Shown in pieces: positions 52,882 through 61,540 of a stretch of 64,000 nucleotides of DNA; the first letter of the stretch is position 1; every line of letters starts with the position of its first letter. This stretch comes from an uncultured Alistipes sp. Its GTDB lineage: Bacteria > Bacteroidota > Bacteroidia > Bacteroidales > Rikenellaceae. Below the pieces are notes generated by a model. That model saw only the letters and a program-made list of their open reading frames with translations, made no database searches and was not told where the DNA came from. Location: assembly GCA_900768045.1 (NCBI GenBank), contig CAAGBL010000099.1:55680-119679 (forward strand), given 5' to 3'. A program made the translations under genes and the position numbers.

Positions 52882-53150
52882 GCAATTATCTCTGGAAAAA
52901 TCTAACGAATGAGGGAAAATAATGATGGCAGTACTGGTGTTCAATGACTTATGAGGACTTATGATGAAAGCCTCGCCGATGCGAAAGTGCAAGGAAATGA
53001 AAGGTAATGAGGACGGACGGTTTTCAAATCATTACCTGATAACTAGATGAGTTTATAGGTCGTTGGAGTTTATTTCTACTCTCTGCTACATTCTTCATAA
53101 CAATGTACAACTCGCTGATAACTAATTTTGTAACCAAAAAGAATTGGATT
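52882..53150. other. junction region between the two integrative elements
   Basis: No gene. It contains an inverted repeat GGTAATGA/TCATTACC (53003-53036, 18-base spacer) and a TAATTTTG promoter box (53123-53130, plus) just upstream of the second integrase. The left attachment site of the second element is probably here, but no flanking duplicate was found in the window. Confidence 0.45.
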
Positions 53151-54373
53151 ATGCGAAGTACATTTAAGGTGCTGTTCTATGTGAACAGAAGCAAGGTGAA
53201 AAACGGTATTGTCCCGATTATGGGACGAGTTACAATCAATGGCTCGGTGGCACAATTCAGTTGCAAACTAACCATTGCAAAAACAATGTGGGATCCAAAG
53301 GCAATCGTGCAAAAGGTAAGAGTAAGAAGGCACGAAACATCAATTTGGCTCTGGATAACATCAAGGCCCAAATCATCAAGCATTATCAACGCATTTCGGA
53401 TAGAGAAGCATTTGTAACAGCTGAAATGGTGCGCAACGCCTATCAAGGCATCGGAACGGAGTATGAAACATTGCTCGGTGCATTTGATAAGGATAACGAG
53501 AGTTTCAAGAAGCGTATCGGCATAGACCGTGCAGCAAGTTCCTACAAGGTGCGTGTAAGGTCACGTAATCATTTGGCTGCATTCATCAAGAAGTGCTACA
53601 AGCGTAGTGATATTTCTATACTTGAACTTACCCCCGACTTCATAAAGGAGTATGAAATCTATCTCTCTACTGATGCAGGCTTACACAATGGCAGTGTATG
53701 GTCACATTGTATGTGGTTGAAGACAATTGTTTCTAAGGCTCATTACAATGGACTGACACCGAGAAACCCGTTTGCTCAGTATCGGGTAAATCAAAATATC
53801 AAGGAGCGACAATACTTGACCGAAGATGAAATCAAGACTGTAATGACACACGAATTTGCAGATAAGAAGTTGGCTTATATCCGAGACCTATTCGTGTTTG
53901 CAAGTTTCACAGCATTGTCATTCGTGGATATTAAGGAACTGACCACCGATGATATTGTAGAGATTAACGGAGAGAAGTGGATATTGTCGAAGCGACACAA
54001 AACAAAGGTCAATTTCCAAGTGAAGTTGTTGGATATTCCATTACAGATAATCAAGCGTTACGAGAGGTTTCAAGAGGACAAATTGGTGTTCCCAAATCTC
54101 AACTATTGGAGCATCTGTAAACCACTGAAAAAGATGATAAAAGAGTGTGGTATTACGAAGAATATTTCATTTCATTCAAGTCGCCATGGGTTTGCTACAC
54201 TTGCTCTCAGCAAGGGTGTTCCGATTGAGAGTGTAAGCCGAGTATTGGGGCATACGAACATTCCCACGACACAGAAGTATGCCAAGATAACCACCGAGAA
54301 AATCGACAAGGATTTGACGATGTTCGGCAACAGACTTAATCAATCGTTTAGTGAAATTTCAATAGCAATGTAA
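53151..54373 (+). pseudogene. second tyrosine recombinase, disrupted by a frameshift
   Basis: Frame 1 from the ATG at 53151 reads MRSTFKVLFYVNRSKVKNG... to LTIAKTMWDPK. The rest, GNRAKGKSKKARNINLALD through to 54373, is in another frame, and related integrases join these parts directly. One G appears lost at about 53299-53302 (AAAGGC where AAGGGC is expected). The catalytic half is intact: HSSRHGFAT, LGHTNIPTTQKYAK, and no first arginine (TALSFVDIKEL). Joined length is about 408 residues. Unless translated by frameshifting it should be inactive. It is a paralogue of the integrase at 42288 but clearly different in sequence and composition. Confidence 0.85.
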
Positions 54374-54375
54374 CT

Positions 54376-54657
54376 ATGGAACGAGCAATTATAACAATCA
54401 GCGAGAATGGCAGAGTGAATATCTCAAGCGGTAATGTTTGGGTGTCCGAAATGGAATTGGTGGAGTTGTTCAGGGTAATAGCCCCGACACTCCGAACTGC
54501 CATAAAAGCAATATATAAGAGTGAAACGCTTTGCCCTGTAAGCACCCAACGATGCGATTTGGCAACGCCTAAAAGTTGGTCTACATTCTATAATCTCGAA
54601 ATGGTCTTTGCACTTGCATTCAGATTGAATACCTATGAGACGAGCAGGATAAGATGA
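54376..54657 (+). CDS. small putative DNA-binding protein following the integrase
   Basis: 93 residues, starting 2 bases after the integrase. It has a helix-turn-helix-like centre (MELVELFRVIAPTLRTAIKAIYKS) and an NLEMVFALAFRL end. Similar genes follow integrases in Bacteroides elements; function unknown. A degenerate second copy lies at 55443-55638. This copy has diverged at usually conserved positions (FRVIAPTLRT against FGVKAPTFRA in the remnant), so it may itself be decaying. Confidence 0.6.
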   Translation: MERAIITISENGRVNISSGNVWVSEMELVELFRVIAPTLRTAIKAIYKSETLCPVSTQRCDLATPKSWSTFYNLEMVFALAFRLNTYETSRIR

Positions 54658-54806
54658 CGAAAAGAATAGGGCGAAAAAAGGTCTCTCACCCCATCTTTCG
54701 CTTATACAAAAGTGACATTTATTGTATCATTTACCTAATTTCGTTCTTTATAGATTGGTTATACATTTGTATTTGCAGAAACGGCAATAAAAACAGTCTC
54801 ACAAAT

Positions 54807-55154
54807 TTAAGAATTAAGAACGTCATTACAAGCAAAGTCGTAATTTTCGAGAATATCTTTCTCTATTGCTGTTCGTTCCTTTTCAGTACTTACCCCCATT
54901 ACACAAATGCAATTAGCCTTATTCCTCTTTATACAATCTGCTTTGTGATGATTATAGAATCTTGTAGATAAATTCTCAGTTTTGCCACAATATATGAGTT
55001 TATGGGAATAACCACTTTTATTCATTGTTCTTTGTGTGAATATATATACACCACCTACCGCATTGAATTCTGTATCAAGTGTATATATCTCAAATTTATA
55101 TACTTTTTTAGATTTACCAGTAACTTCTAAATAATCTTTTGTAACTTTTGACAT
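54807..55154 (-). CDS. GIY-YIG domain nuclease-like protein
   Basis: 115 residues forming one GIY-YIG domain: GGVYIF (34-39) for GIY, LIYCGKT (53-59) for YIG, the catalytic Arg in STRFYNHH (R65) and a glutamate in EKERTAIEKDI. Single-domain members include intron-type endonucleases and proteins of unknown role. It lies between the two copies of the small DNA-binding gene, so it may have arrived with the duplication. Start supported by a TAATTTTG box 35 bases upstream (55190-55197, minus). Confidence 0.85.
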   Translation of the reverse strand: MSKVTKDYLEVTGKSKKVYKFEIYTLDTEFNAVGGVYIFTQRTMNKSGYSHKLIYCGKTENLSTRFYNHHKADCIKRNKANCICVMGVSTEKERTAIEKDILENYDFACNDVLNS

Positions 55155-55189
55155 AATTGCTAAATTTTATTAGTTTCATATACTAAGCA

Positions 55190-55197
55190 CAAAATTA
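55190..55197 (-). promoter_or_regulatory. -7 box for the GIY-YIG gene
   Basis: TAATTTTG on the minus strand, matching TAnnTTTG. Confidence 0.5.
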
Positions 55198-55382
55198 GAA
55201 AAGATTTCAGAAACTTATGTATAATATTTCGGGATAATATCTGGAAATAATAGATAATGTGCCACATTATTTCAAAATTCTCATTGTGAAAAAAGACTCT
55301 TTATCGGGGTCAATTAGGTACTTTGGCATTTGTATCACAGTTCTATGCTCTTGAGGGTTAATCAAATGGAGGTACAAAATGG

Positions 55383-55435
55383 GTAAGCATCCGATAAAGT
55401 TCAGATATAGAACCTGTACTTTATCAGATGCTTAC
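55383..55435. other. large near-perfect hairpin at a duplication edge
   Basis: GTAAGCATC-C-GATAAAGT pairs with ACTTTATC-A-GATGCTTAC: 17 bp with a single internal mismatch and a 17-base loop. It ends 7 bases before the degenerate copy of the small DNA-binding gene. The rest of 55155-55380 shows no gene. Confidence 0.6.
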
Positions 55436-55442
55436 AATAACC

Positions 55443-55638
55443 AAGCGGTAATAATGTTCGGATGTCTGAAATGGAATTGGTGGAGTTGTTCGGGGTAAAA
55501 GCCCCGACATTCCGAGCCGCCATCAAAGCGATATACAAGAGTGGAATGCTTTTCCCTATGACTACGCAACGATGTGATTTGGCCTGCCTAAAAGTTGGGT
55601 AACATTTTACAACCTTGAAATGGTCATTGCACTTACAA
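55443..55638 (+). pseudogene. degenerate second copy of the small DNA-binding gene
   Basis: Aligns with 54426-54618 over its whole length at roughly 80-85% by eye. The start region is missing and a base is lost near CAACGATGTGATTTGGC, so the frame breaks before the NLEMVIAL end. Its coding remains (MELVELFGVKAPTFRAAIKA) look closer to the family pattern than those of the intact-length copy. Confidence 0.75.
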
Positions 55639-55653
55639 TGAAGAATGTTTCTA

Positions 55654-56454
55654 TTACTTCCCATCAAACCTCAACAACCGTTTCTTTTCTGTAGTTGTCA
55701 ATGGCTTATACTCCTCATCCGCATTAACTTTTAGTTTGCGAACTTGTTTTTTAGTAACCTCGTTGAATTCTTCTATATGAGCCGCAGCCCCGCAATGCTT
55801 GTTATCAACGTAACAAAGGTGATTTGTGCCGATACGGCGATACATCACACGTCCTTGATAACTATGGTCTGTAGGTGCAAATTTGGCAGCATCCATTAAT
55901 ATCGTTTCTGTATCACGAGGAGGTATAACCGATGATAAGTCATATCCACATTTACGCCATTTTCGTATTATCAACAATTTTGACAATAATTCGATGTTGG
56001 AATATGAGTCAATATACACTTTTCCTCGCCCTTGTTTTTCTACTACGGCTGTCGGCTCTTTTACTGTGCTACCCACCATATTTATTAATATCGGGAATTG
56101 CTGTTCATATGCTTCAGACATACTCGACCAGCTGACATTAACTCCTTCATGTACATAAACGGCTTTCATATCAGACAATGGTTCTGCTTCCCAAATCTTA
56201 GCATCTTTTATTGCCTTTTTGAAACGTATCTTTAAATCTTTATTAGGCAAGTTTTGTAAGCTATGTTCACTTGATAAATTCCCCTGAAACACGCCTCCAC
56301 AATAATACTTTTGAATGGAAACCGCATCATCGGAGCATCTATCTATCAGTGATAGACAATCTATTATGGCTTTAAGTCTCTTCTCTACAGCTGAAAGGTC
56401 TGCACATTGTGCCATTAACGATTTCTCGTTAATATATACATTACAACAATCCAT
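55654..56454 (-). CDS. unknown 266-residue protein, third gene of the DUF262-ATPase operon
   Basis: 266 residues, starting 2 bases after the ATPase stop. Mostly helical N-terminus (QCADLSAVEKRLKAIIDCLS), a middle region with Trp and Glu, and a C-terminal part with MYRRIGTNHLCYVDNKHCG and AAHIEEFNE followed by a basic tail (KKQVRKLKVN, TTTEKKRLLRF). The Cys/His cluster (about 217-232) could bind metal and recalls HNH-like proteins only loosely. No family recognised. The tight coupling implies it works with the ATPase and DUF262 protein, perhaps as effector or adaptor. Confidence 0.75.
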   Translation of the reverse strand: MDCCNVYINEKSLMAQCADLSAVEKRLKAIIDCLSLIDRCSDDAVSIQKYYCGGVFQGNLSSEHSLQNLPNKDLKIRFKKAIKDAKIWEAEPLSDMKAVYVHEGVNVSWSSMSEAYEQQFPILINMVGSTVKEPTAVVEKQGRGKVYIDSYSNIELLSKLLIIRKWRKCGYDLSSVIPPRDTETILMDAAKFAPTDHSYQGRVMYRRIGTNHLCYVDNKHCGAAAHIEEFNEVTKKQVRKLKVNADEEYKPLTTTEKKRLLRFDGK

Positions 56455-56456
56455 CC

Positions 56457-57608
56457 CTATATTATTATATCAAGATCACGTTCCTCCTGGTCAAAGAAAT
56501 ACTCAGGCCATTCAGCAATATGTCCTTTCTCATCAACATCTATCTTTACAGCATACTGTTCGTAATGTTCATCGAAGAACAAGACATTAAGATATTCTGG
56601 CTTTATTACGTCTTGAGCTGTCAGCACTCGGAAGGAGTTTACAATATGTTCACTATGAGTTTCCACAAACAATTGTATTCCACAATATGTAGCAATCCAA
56701 GCTAAAAATTTGCCTAGAACCGACTGTGCCTTAGGGTGCAAGTGAGCTTCAGGGTTCTCAAGCAACAATGTATCACCACGCTTTAATGTCAATCCAGCAA
56801 CAAGTATTGGTAGTACATACGAATAGCCAAAACCAACATTGGTTGGTTTTGAGTATTTCCCATTCGAGGAGGTTTTAAACTGCAATACATAGACATTCGC
56901 TTCTTCCACATAGCGTGCTTCCACTTCTGTCGGGCCAAACATCTGGGTCATCCAAAAGTTTACCAATCCCCCCAACGACTTATCCACTATATCATCAATC
57001 CCTATTTCTGGTAAGATATCTGTTATCCCAGATAATATTTCAACATCAAATGAATCATCTTTGTGTAATGACAACAAACAGGGGGCATATTCCCCCATTG
57101 CATCCATCTGACCATGCTCCGGTGCTGGTTGATAATTGAGTTTCGGTCCCCTCCTCTCTGCTGCAATATAAGCAATACCAGGAAATAGGTTTTTCATTTC
57201 TGAAGCCTCTATGTCAAGCAAGAAGTTCCTCAACTTCTGTTCTTCTGTATGTGCTTGGTCATTCACACTTAGCAGGGAAAGTTTCTGAGCTGTATCACTA
57301 TTTGCATCAAACTTCAAAGACAATACATTACCACCACACTCAAATTCAAGTTCTATAGGTTGAGTACGACTATTCTTTTCATTGCGCACATCAACAGCAT
57401 TTCCCAATTCTACATACTGACCATTCAGGACCAATTTATCGTTCCACTGACTTTCCTGTATTGATTGTGCTGGCAATAAAAGAGCGTGCAGTAGAGTCGA
57501 TTTGCCTCGTCCATTAATACCAGTCAAGACATTAATTGCCTTCAATTCGCCAAAAGTGGTATTCTGCCGATACAATTTAAAGTTCTGTATTGTGATTCTA
57601 TTTATCAT
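56457..57608 (-). CDS. AAA/SMC-like ATPase (OLD/DUF3696-like)
   Basis: 383 residues. Walker A GINGRGKST (30-38) lies directly after the N-terminal strand-helix FKLYRQNTTFGE. The ABC-type distal motifs LLLENPEAHLHPKAQ (Walker B with Glu) and FVETHSEHIVN (switch histidine) are typical of AAA_15/AAA_21 proteins with DUF3696-type C-termini. No TOPRIM domain is visible. Such ATPases pair with nuclease or effector subunits in systems such as Septu, Gabija-like and retron modules. It begins 4 bases after the DUF262 gene. Confidence 0.88.
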   Translation of the reverse strand: MINRITIQNFKLYRQNTTFGELKAINVLTGINGRGKSTLLHALLLPAQSIQESQWNDKLVLNGQYVELGNAVDVRNEKNSRTQPIELEFECGGNVLSLKFDANSDTAQKLSLLSVNDQAHTEEQKLRNFLLDIEASEMKNLFPGIAYIAAERRGPKLNYQPAPEHGQMDAMGEYAPCLLSLHKDDSFDVEILSGITDILPEIGIDDIVDKSLGGLVNFWMTQMFGPTEVEARYVEEANVYVLQFKTSSNGKYSKPTNVGFGYSYVLPILVAGLTLKRGDTLLLENPEAHLHPKAQSVLGKFLAWIATYCGIQLFVETHSEHIVNSFRVLTAQDVIKPEYLNVLFFDEHYEQYAVKIDVDEKGHIAEWPEYFFDQEERDLDIII

Positions 57609-57612
57609 CTTT

Positions 57613-59088
57613 TCAAATCTTTAATAATTCATCTATCACTTTATGAGACTCTCTGAATCGGGTTTTCACTTGAGATACAGAACCTGTCGACCAGCGTACA
57701 GCCCCCATGTAAATTTCATTTTTCAGTAATGAAGTGAAGCCTCTCTTAAGTTTGGAAGAATCGATATATTGGAAGTCTATATCAGATTGATAGAAACAAT
57801 TAAAAATAGTTTCCATCACAGCTATATTTATCCGGCCTTTCGTATAATCGGTGGGTATTCGGAAATTAGTATTCCTAAATACACGTTCTGTCACTGCATA
57901 CACTTCCAAAGCCTTTCGTTCCAACGCATCCACTTCCGTCTGTGACATTTTGTTTATCTTAATCATAGCCTTCTCTAGGAATTTATCCATAGAACCATCG
58001 TAGTCAAGTTCATAATTCAGTACCACGAAAGCCAAACAACGGAGGACAGCTTCGCGATCCTTCATTCTCGTATCTTTAATTCCATTTCCTATTGATCTTT
58101 TGAAGGTCGTGTTTTCCGCCACTTTCTTCAGTAGGATCGTACTTTTTCCTTGAAGGATACAATTTCTTATTTCTTGACGAGACAATTGCGTTCCACCCGT
58201 ATTTATTCTATTGAACACATCATAAACTACGGTCATTGGCACAGAAGGCTCCATCACATACACAAGCATTTTACGGTCTTCCAATCGTGCTCGCAATCCT
58301 TCTTTGACATCATCAAGAGTTTCCACTGTAACCCCTTCAAGTAGATTTTTTCCTTCGGGTTCCAATCCTGAAAGGCGTAATTTGCCATCCATAAAGTCAC
58401 GCAAAGTGGAAGTGCGCTGTAAACCATCGACCACTATATAGCGAGTATCCGAATCTTTTTTAAGGTAGATAGGAGGCAATGGCAATCCCATCAGCACGGA
58501 TTCAATAAAACAACTCTTTTGCTTCTGTTTCCATACCTCGTGCCGTTGGAAGTCTGGAGTAAGGATGATTGAACCTTTCTTCAGTTGCCTCAAATACTCA
58601 TAAATAGAATATTTATCTTCCTTGATGTTAACAGAATCATCAAGGGAAGGATATTCTATTATATCTTCTTCTTCCTCTTGATTATCAGAAACCATATACT
58701 TCTGGCCTGACAAATGTAACACACCTAATGTTTCCAACCAAGAAAGGAATGTACGCACAGTTGCTGCAGATACATAGTTTTTCAATTCCTGTTCTAAATC
58801 ACCGCTTGTCTTTCCTTCATCTCCCAATTTGGATAGAATAGATGTGGTTATCTCCATTCCTAACAATTGTTGTTTAAAAGCAACAGCTCTTCTTGAACCT
58901 GTCCATAGCATCAATTGCCAGCCTTTACCCACATCATAGGTATCCGTTTCATTTACAAGAATGCCAAAAGCCAACAATGCTAACAAGTAATCATCGTCAT
59001 CGCTTGTCAAAGCCTCATGAAGTCTGTTGTCGAATGTCTCAAACAGTCTATTCAAATTAGGCGCATATATGTCTTTATCACATATCAT
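57613..59088 (-). CDS. DUF262 domain protein
   Basis: 491 residues. The DUF262 (ParB/Srx-like) core starts at about 165 with LTPDFQRHEVW (D179, R182, W186), followed by LPLPPIYL and VVDGLQRTSTLRDF (D221, Q224, R225), then RINTGGTQLSRQEIRN. In GmrSD-type restriction the DUF262 half is the NTP-dependent/nuclease component. Here the partner DUF1524 domain is missing. The ~155-residue N-terminal extension resembles a winged-helix pair (TSGDLEQELKNYVSAATVRTFLSWLETLGVL) and ends in an acidic linker. First gene of a three-gene operon with 4- and 2-base gaps. Confidence 0.88.
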   Translation of the reverse strand: MICDKDIYAPNLNRLFETFDNRLHEALTSDDDDYLLALLAFGILVNETDTYDVGKGWQLMLWTGSRRAVAFKQQLLGMEITTSILSKLGDEGKTSGDLEQELKNYVSAATVRTFLSWLETLGVLHLSGQKYMVSDNQEEEEDIIEYPSLDDSVNIKEDKYSIYEYLRQLKKGSIILTPDFQRHEVWKQKQKSCFIESVLMGLPLPPIYLKKDSDTRYIVVDGLQRTSTLRDFMDGKLRLSGLEPEGKNLLEGVTVETLDDVKEGLRARLEDRKMLVYVMEPSVPMTVVYDVFNRINTGGTQLSRQEIRNCILQGKSTILLKKVAENTTFKRSIGNGIKDTRMKDREAVLRCLAFVVLNYELDYDGSMDKFLEKAMIKINKMSQTEVDALERKALEVYAVTERVFRNTNFRIPTDYTKGRINIAVMETIFNCFYQSDIDFQYIDSSKLKRGFTSLLKNEIYMGAVRWSTGSVSQVKTRFRESHKVIDELLKI

Positions 59089-59116
59089 AGTTCTTAGTAA
59101 ATATGCTTATCAATTG

Positions 59117-59124
59117 CAAATTTA
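59117..59124 (-). promoter_or_regulatory. -7 box for the DUF262 operon
   Basis: TAAATTTG on the minus strand, matching TAnnTTTG, 28 bases before the ATG at 59088, directly after the terminator at 59131-59171. Confidence 0.6.
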
Positions 59125-59130
59125 CTAAAA

Positions 59131-59171
59131 AATCGTAATAATAAGCCATTTATGGGCAAATTATTACGATT
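59131..59171 (-). terminator. terminator separating mobilisation genes from the DUF262 operon
   Basis: AATCGTAATAAT and ATTATTACGATT form a perfect 12-bp inverted repeat with a 17-base loop. On the minus strand it is followed by TTTTTT, as in an intrinsic terminator. A second inverted repeat, GCATAATTAGA/TCTAATTATGC, lies at 59177-59208. Together they insulate the cargo operon, though either could also be an operator. Confidence 0.65.
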
Positions 59172-59260
59172 GGGAAGCATAATTAGATTTGAATTATTCT
59201 AATTATGCACGAAAATCTGCTATCAAGGGTCGAAACTTTACCTTGATACTTGCCATAGGC

Positions 59261-60007
59261 TCACGGTTTTGATTTCTTGTTTGGATTATCCTTTGGTTGT
59301 TGCTTATCCTTGATGGACTTGGCTTTGGATTCTTGTTCCCTTGCTGCTTGCTCTTTCAATCGTGCTTGCTCGGCAAGGGCTGCTTGTTTGCGAACAGCCT
59401 CTTCGTGGGTCTCCACATCTTCCCGCATCTGCTCAATCTTTTGGTCATCTCGGTTGAGTTCAAAGATGTCCTCCAATGTAGCTATCTGCTCTGCCGAAGC
59501 ATCGCCTTTCATCTTGATGTAGCGATATTTGAGGTCGTTATCAATACGGTCTTGGTTGGGTTTTTCTAATACTATGTTCCAAGTAAATAGCCCCAAAATC
59601 AAAGCCGTCTCTATCACAATAGTCCAAAAGACAAACGGGGTTTCAAAACCTATTCTATGATGTTTGAAATTGTGTACACCTTCCTCAATTGTTTCTTTGA
59701 GTTTCTGAACCAATGTCTTGGTTTCTTCAACTGATTCTTGAAGTTTTCCAGTTGATTGAGAATTACCGATGACAGCTCTTACATCTTTTACTCTGCGATG
59801 TATCATTTCTACATCACTAGATATAATGGCAACAACCTTTTGTAAATCGTTTTCAGCCTGTTCTCGATGTTTGTTGCCATTCTCGATTAGCTCCTTAATC
59901 GGTGTCAAATCTACATTGGTATTTACTGTCTGTCCTGCTTGTTGGCTCTTGCTGATTGTCAGCAACTCTTCCAACATTGCAATAATAATTGAGTTATTTT
60001 CCTGCAT
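59261..60007 (-). CDS. coiled-coil membrane protein next to the relaxase
   Basis: 248 residues: an N-terminal helical/coiled-coil region (about 35-115), one membrane helix (about 128-147, FVFWTIVIETALILGLFTW), then a long charged Gln/Lys/Glu-rich coiled-coil tail (ARLKEQAAREQESKAKSIKD). Such proteins follow relaxase genes in Bacteroides mobilisable elements and may assist transfer. No enzyme motif. It starts 27 bases after the relaxase remnant. Confidence 0.75.
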   Translation of the reverse strand: MQENNSIIIAMLEELLTISKSQQAGQTVNTNVDLTPIKELIENGNKHREQAENDLQKVVAIISSDVEMIHRRVKDVRAVIGNSQSTGKLQESVEETKTLVQKLKETIEEGVHNFKHHRIGFETPFVFWTIVIETALILGLFTWNIVLEKPNQDRIDNDLKYRYIKMKGDASAEQIATLEDIFELNRDDQKIEQMREDVETHEEAVRKQAALAEQARLKEQAAREQESKAKSIKDKQQPKDNPNKKSKP

Positions 60008-60034
60008 AGTAATTTTTGTTTTAATGGTTAATGA

Positions 60035-60969
60035 TTAGAGTTTGAATCCTCTTGTCTTCTTTTTCTTCGGTTTCTGCTGCATCAAACGGCGGAAATCTGC
60101 CTCTTCCTGACTATCCACATCGGGCGAAGAAGTGAAGTCCAACAATCCTAATGAACCGCTGATAAGCTCCGATTCCTTGTTCTCGAAATGGCTTATCTGC
60201 ATATGGTGCGGTTCATATTGTCGCTGATATTCCGCTTGATTGTTGCCATTCAGAGCCTTATCAATCTTTGAATAACTGAAACTGCGGTCTATCTTCGAGC
60301 CGTTAAAGTGGTAGCCATTCTTGGTAAAGACTATGCCTTACACCTCATTGGTGTTGCCCTTATATTTGAAGCGAACATCAATGTCTTCGGATTTCAATAG
60401 CTTCAGCAGTGTAGTCCAATCTGAGCATCGTGCAACCTCCCGTTTGAGAACTTGGTATATCTCGTAACGGGTTTTGTCCGGCTCTTTCAATCGGTGCGTT
60501 TTTACCTGTTCCTTACCGTTTGCGAAGTACAGCCCGCATTTGCGTGTCAGCTCTTTGCAGATGCGTTCACTGCGGTAACGGTCATTCCTGTCGCTGATGG
60601 TTCTGCCGTTATTATCTACTCGATTAAAGGCAATATGAACGTGCGGATGCTCTTTATCATAGTGCCGTCCGATGATATATTGCGTATCACGGATACCCAT
60701 CTTCTCCATATATTCCCTGCTTATCTGTGAATCATAAGTTCATCCGTTAAGCGTGGTAAATCCTGCTTCGAGAAGCTGAGCGATAAATGTCCAATGAACT
60801 TATCCACTCGTGGATTAAGCCTCGATTGAGCGATGAAACTTTTGGCTATCGTACTGTTATCATTGAACAATACACCTTGACAATCTATAAGCATGGCTTG
60901 TTTCTTCTTGTCGAGAATGTAATCTACAATTCCTCTGGCTTCAGAGCCTTTTACAATCTTTGCCATCAT
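60035..60969 (-). pseudogene. relaxase (mobilisation nuclease), broken by a frameshift and a nonsense codon
   Basis: From the ATG at 60969, which overlaps the mobC stop as ATGA, the reading MAKIVKGSEARGIVDYIL... continues to DELMIH. There two extra bases (TGTG at 60726-60729, a duplicated CA on the minus strand) shift the frame; the other frame resumes as SREYMEKMGI with the HUH metal motif HPHVHIAFN. A second lesion is the TAA at 60338-60340 after GNTNEV, where a sense codon is expected; the same frame then runs on as GIVFTKNGYHFNGSKID to the natural stop at 60035. Restored length is about 310 residues. Two independent lesions make self-mobilisation very unlikely. Confidence 0.87.
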
Positions 60970-61331
60970 AGGCTGATATGGTCTATAATGTTTTCCATTG
61001 ACAGCAACAGGTGTTGGCATTGCCCGTAATGCAGCCGTACACCCTCCCGATGAGCCTTGCGAGTGAGCTGATTGAGGTTGTTTGCCATACCGCATAACTT
61101 GCGTATATAGTCCGCTTGTTCGGTGGTAAGGCGTGCCTTGATATGGCAATCACGGATAGCCATTCTTACAATCTCACTTGCCGAAACTCCTGCATTTTGG
61201 GCTTTCAGTTTCATCGCGTAATACTCTTCGGTAGCCATCTTTACCGTTATGTGGTACTTGCGTTTCTCGGACAACTTCTTCGTGGGTCGTCCTCCTTTGT
61301 TGAGTGTTTTATTATTGATACTTCGTTTCAT
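60966..61331 (-). CDS. MobC-like mobilisation protein
   Basis: 121 residues. An N-terminal basic GGRPTKKLSEKRK segment, a ribbon-helix-helix-like centre (VSASEIVRMAIRD) and the MobC signature NLNQLTRKAHREG. MobC proteins bind oriT and open the nick region for the relaxase. It appears intact, unlike the relaxase that overlaps its stop by ATGA. The likely oriT is 71 bases upstream. Confidence 0.88.
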   Translation of the reverse strand: MKRSINNKTLNKGGRPTKKLSEKRKYHITVKMATEEYYAMKLKAQNAGVSASEIVRMAIRDCHIKARLTTEQADYIRKLCGMANNLNQLTRKAHREGVRLHYGQCQHLLLSMENIIDHISL

Positions 61332-61401
61332 ACGATTTCTGATTTAGAAAATGATACATACATTGTTTACTGGATAGACCAACGGGATGTCCTCTTCAGC
61401 G

Positions 61402-61472
61402 ACCTTCGGGAGTGGATGCAAGTGGTTTTGGTCTGCCCAAAACATAAACTTGCTTCCCCACTAACCGAAGGT
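61402..61472. other. nested inverted repeat, candidate oriT
   Basis: Four blocks repeat in inverse order on the two arms: ACCTTCGG/CCGAAGGT, AGTGG/CCACT, GCAAGT/ACTTGC and GTTTTGG/CCAAAAC, with a 5-base loop. The 71-bp structure lies between mobC and the DUF3408 gene, where oriT of Bacteroides mobilisable elements is usual. The nick site is not identifiable by eye. Confidence 0.6.
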
Positions 61473-61540
61473 CAATCAATTTTGAGTGCCTCAAAATGAA
61501 ATGCCGTTTGAATTGTTCTTAATTTGATTAGATTAAGAGA

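Noticed and set aside
53103..53150. Upstream extension of the second integrase
   Set aside because: The extra residues precede the normal MRSTFKVLFY start and a TAATTTTG promoter box lies inside them.
55401..55667. 88-codon minus-strand frame
   Set aside because: It is the antisense of the degenerate small DNA-binding gene; the same antisense frame appears opposite the first copy at 54348-54545.
55654..56454. HNH nuclease call for the 266-residue protein
   Set aside because: The NHLCYVDNKHCG and AAHIEEF segments lack the ordered His-Asn-His spacing, so only a possible metal site is noted.
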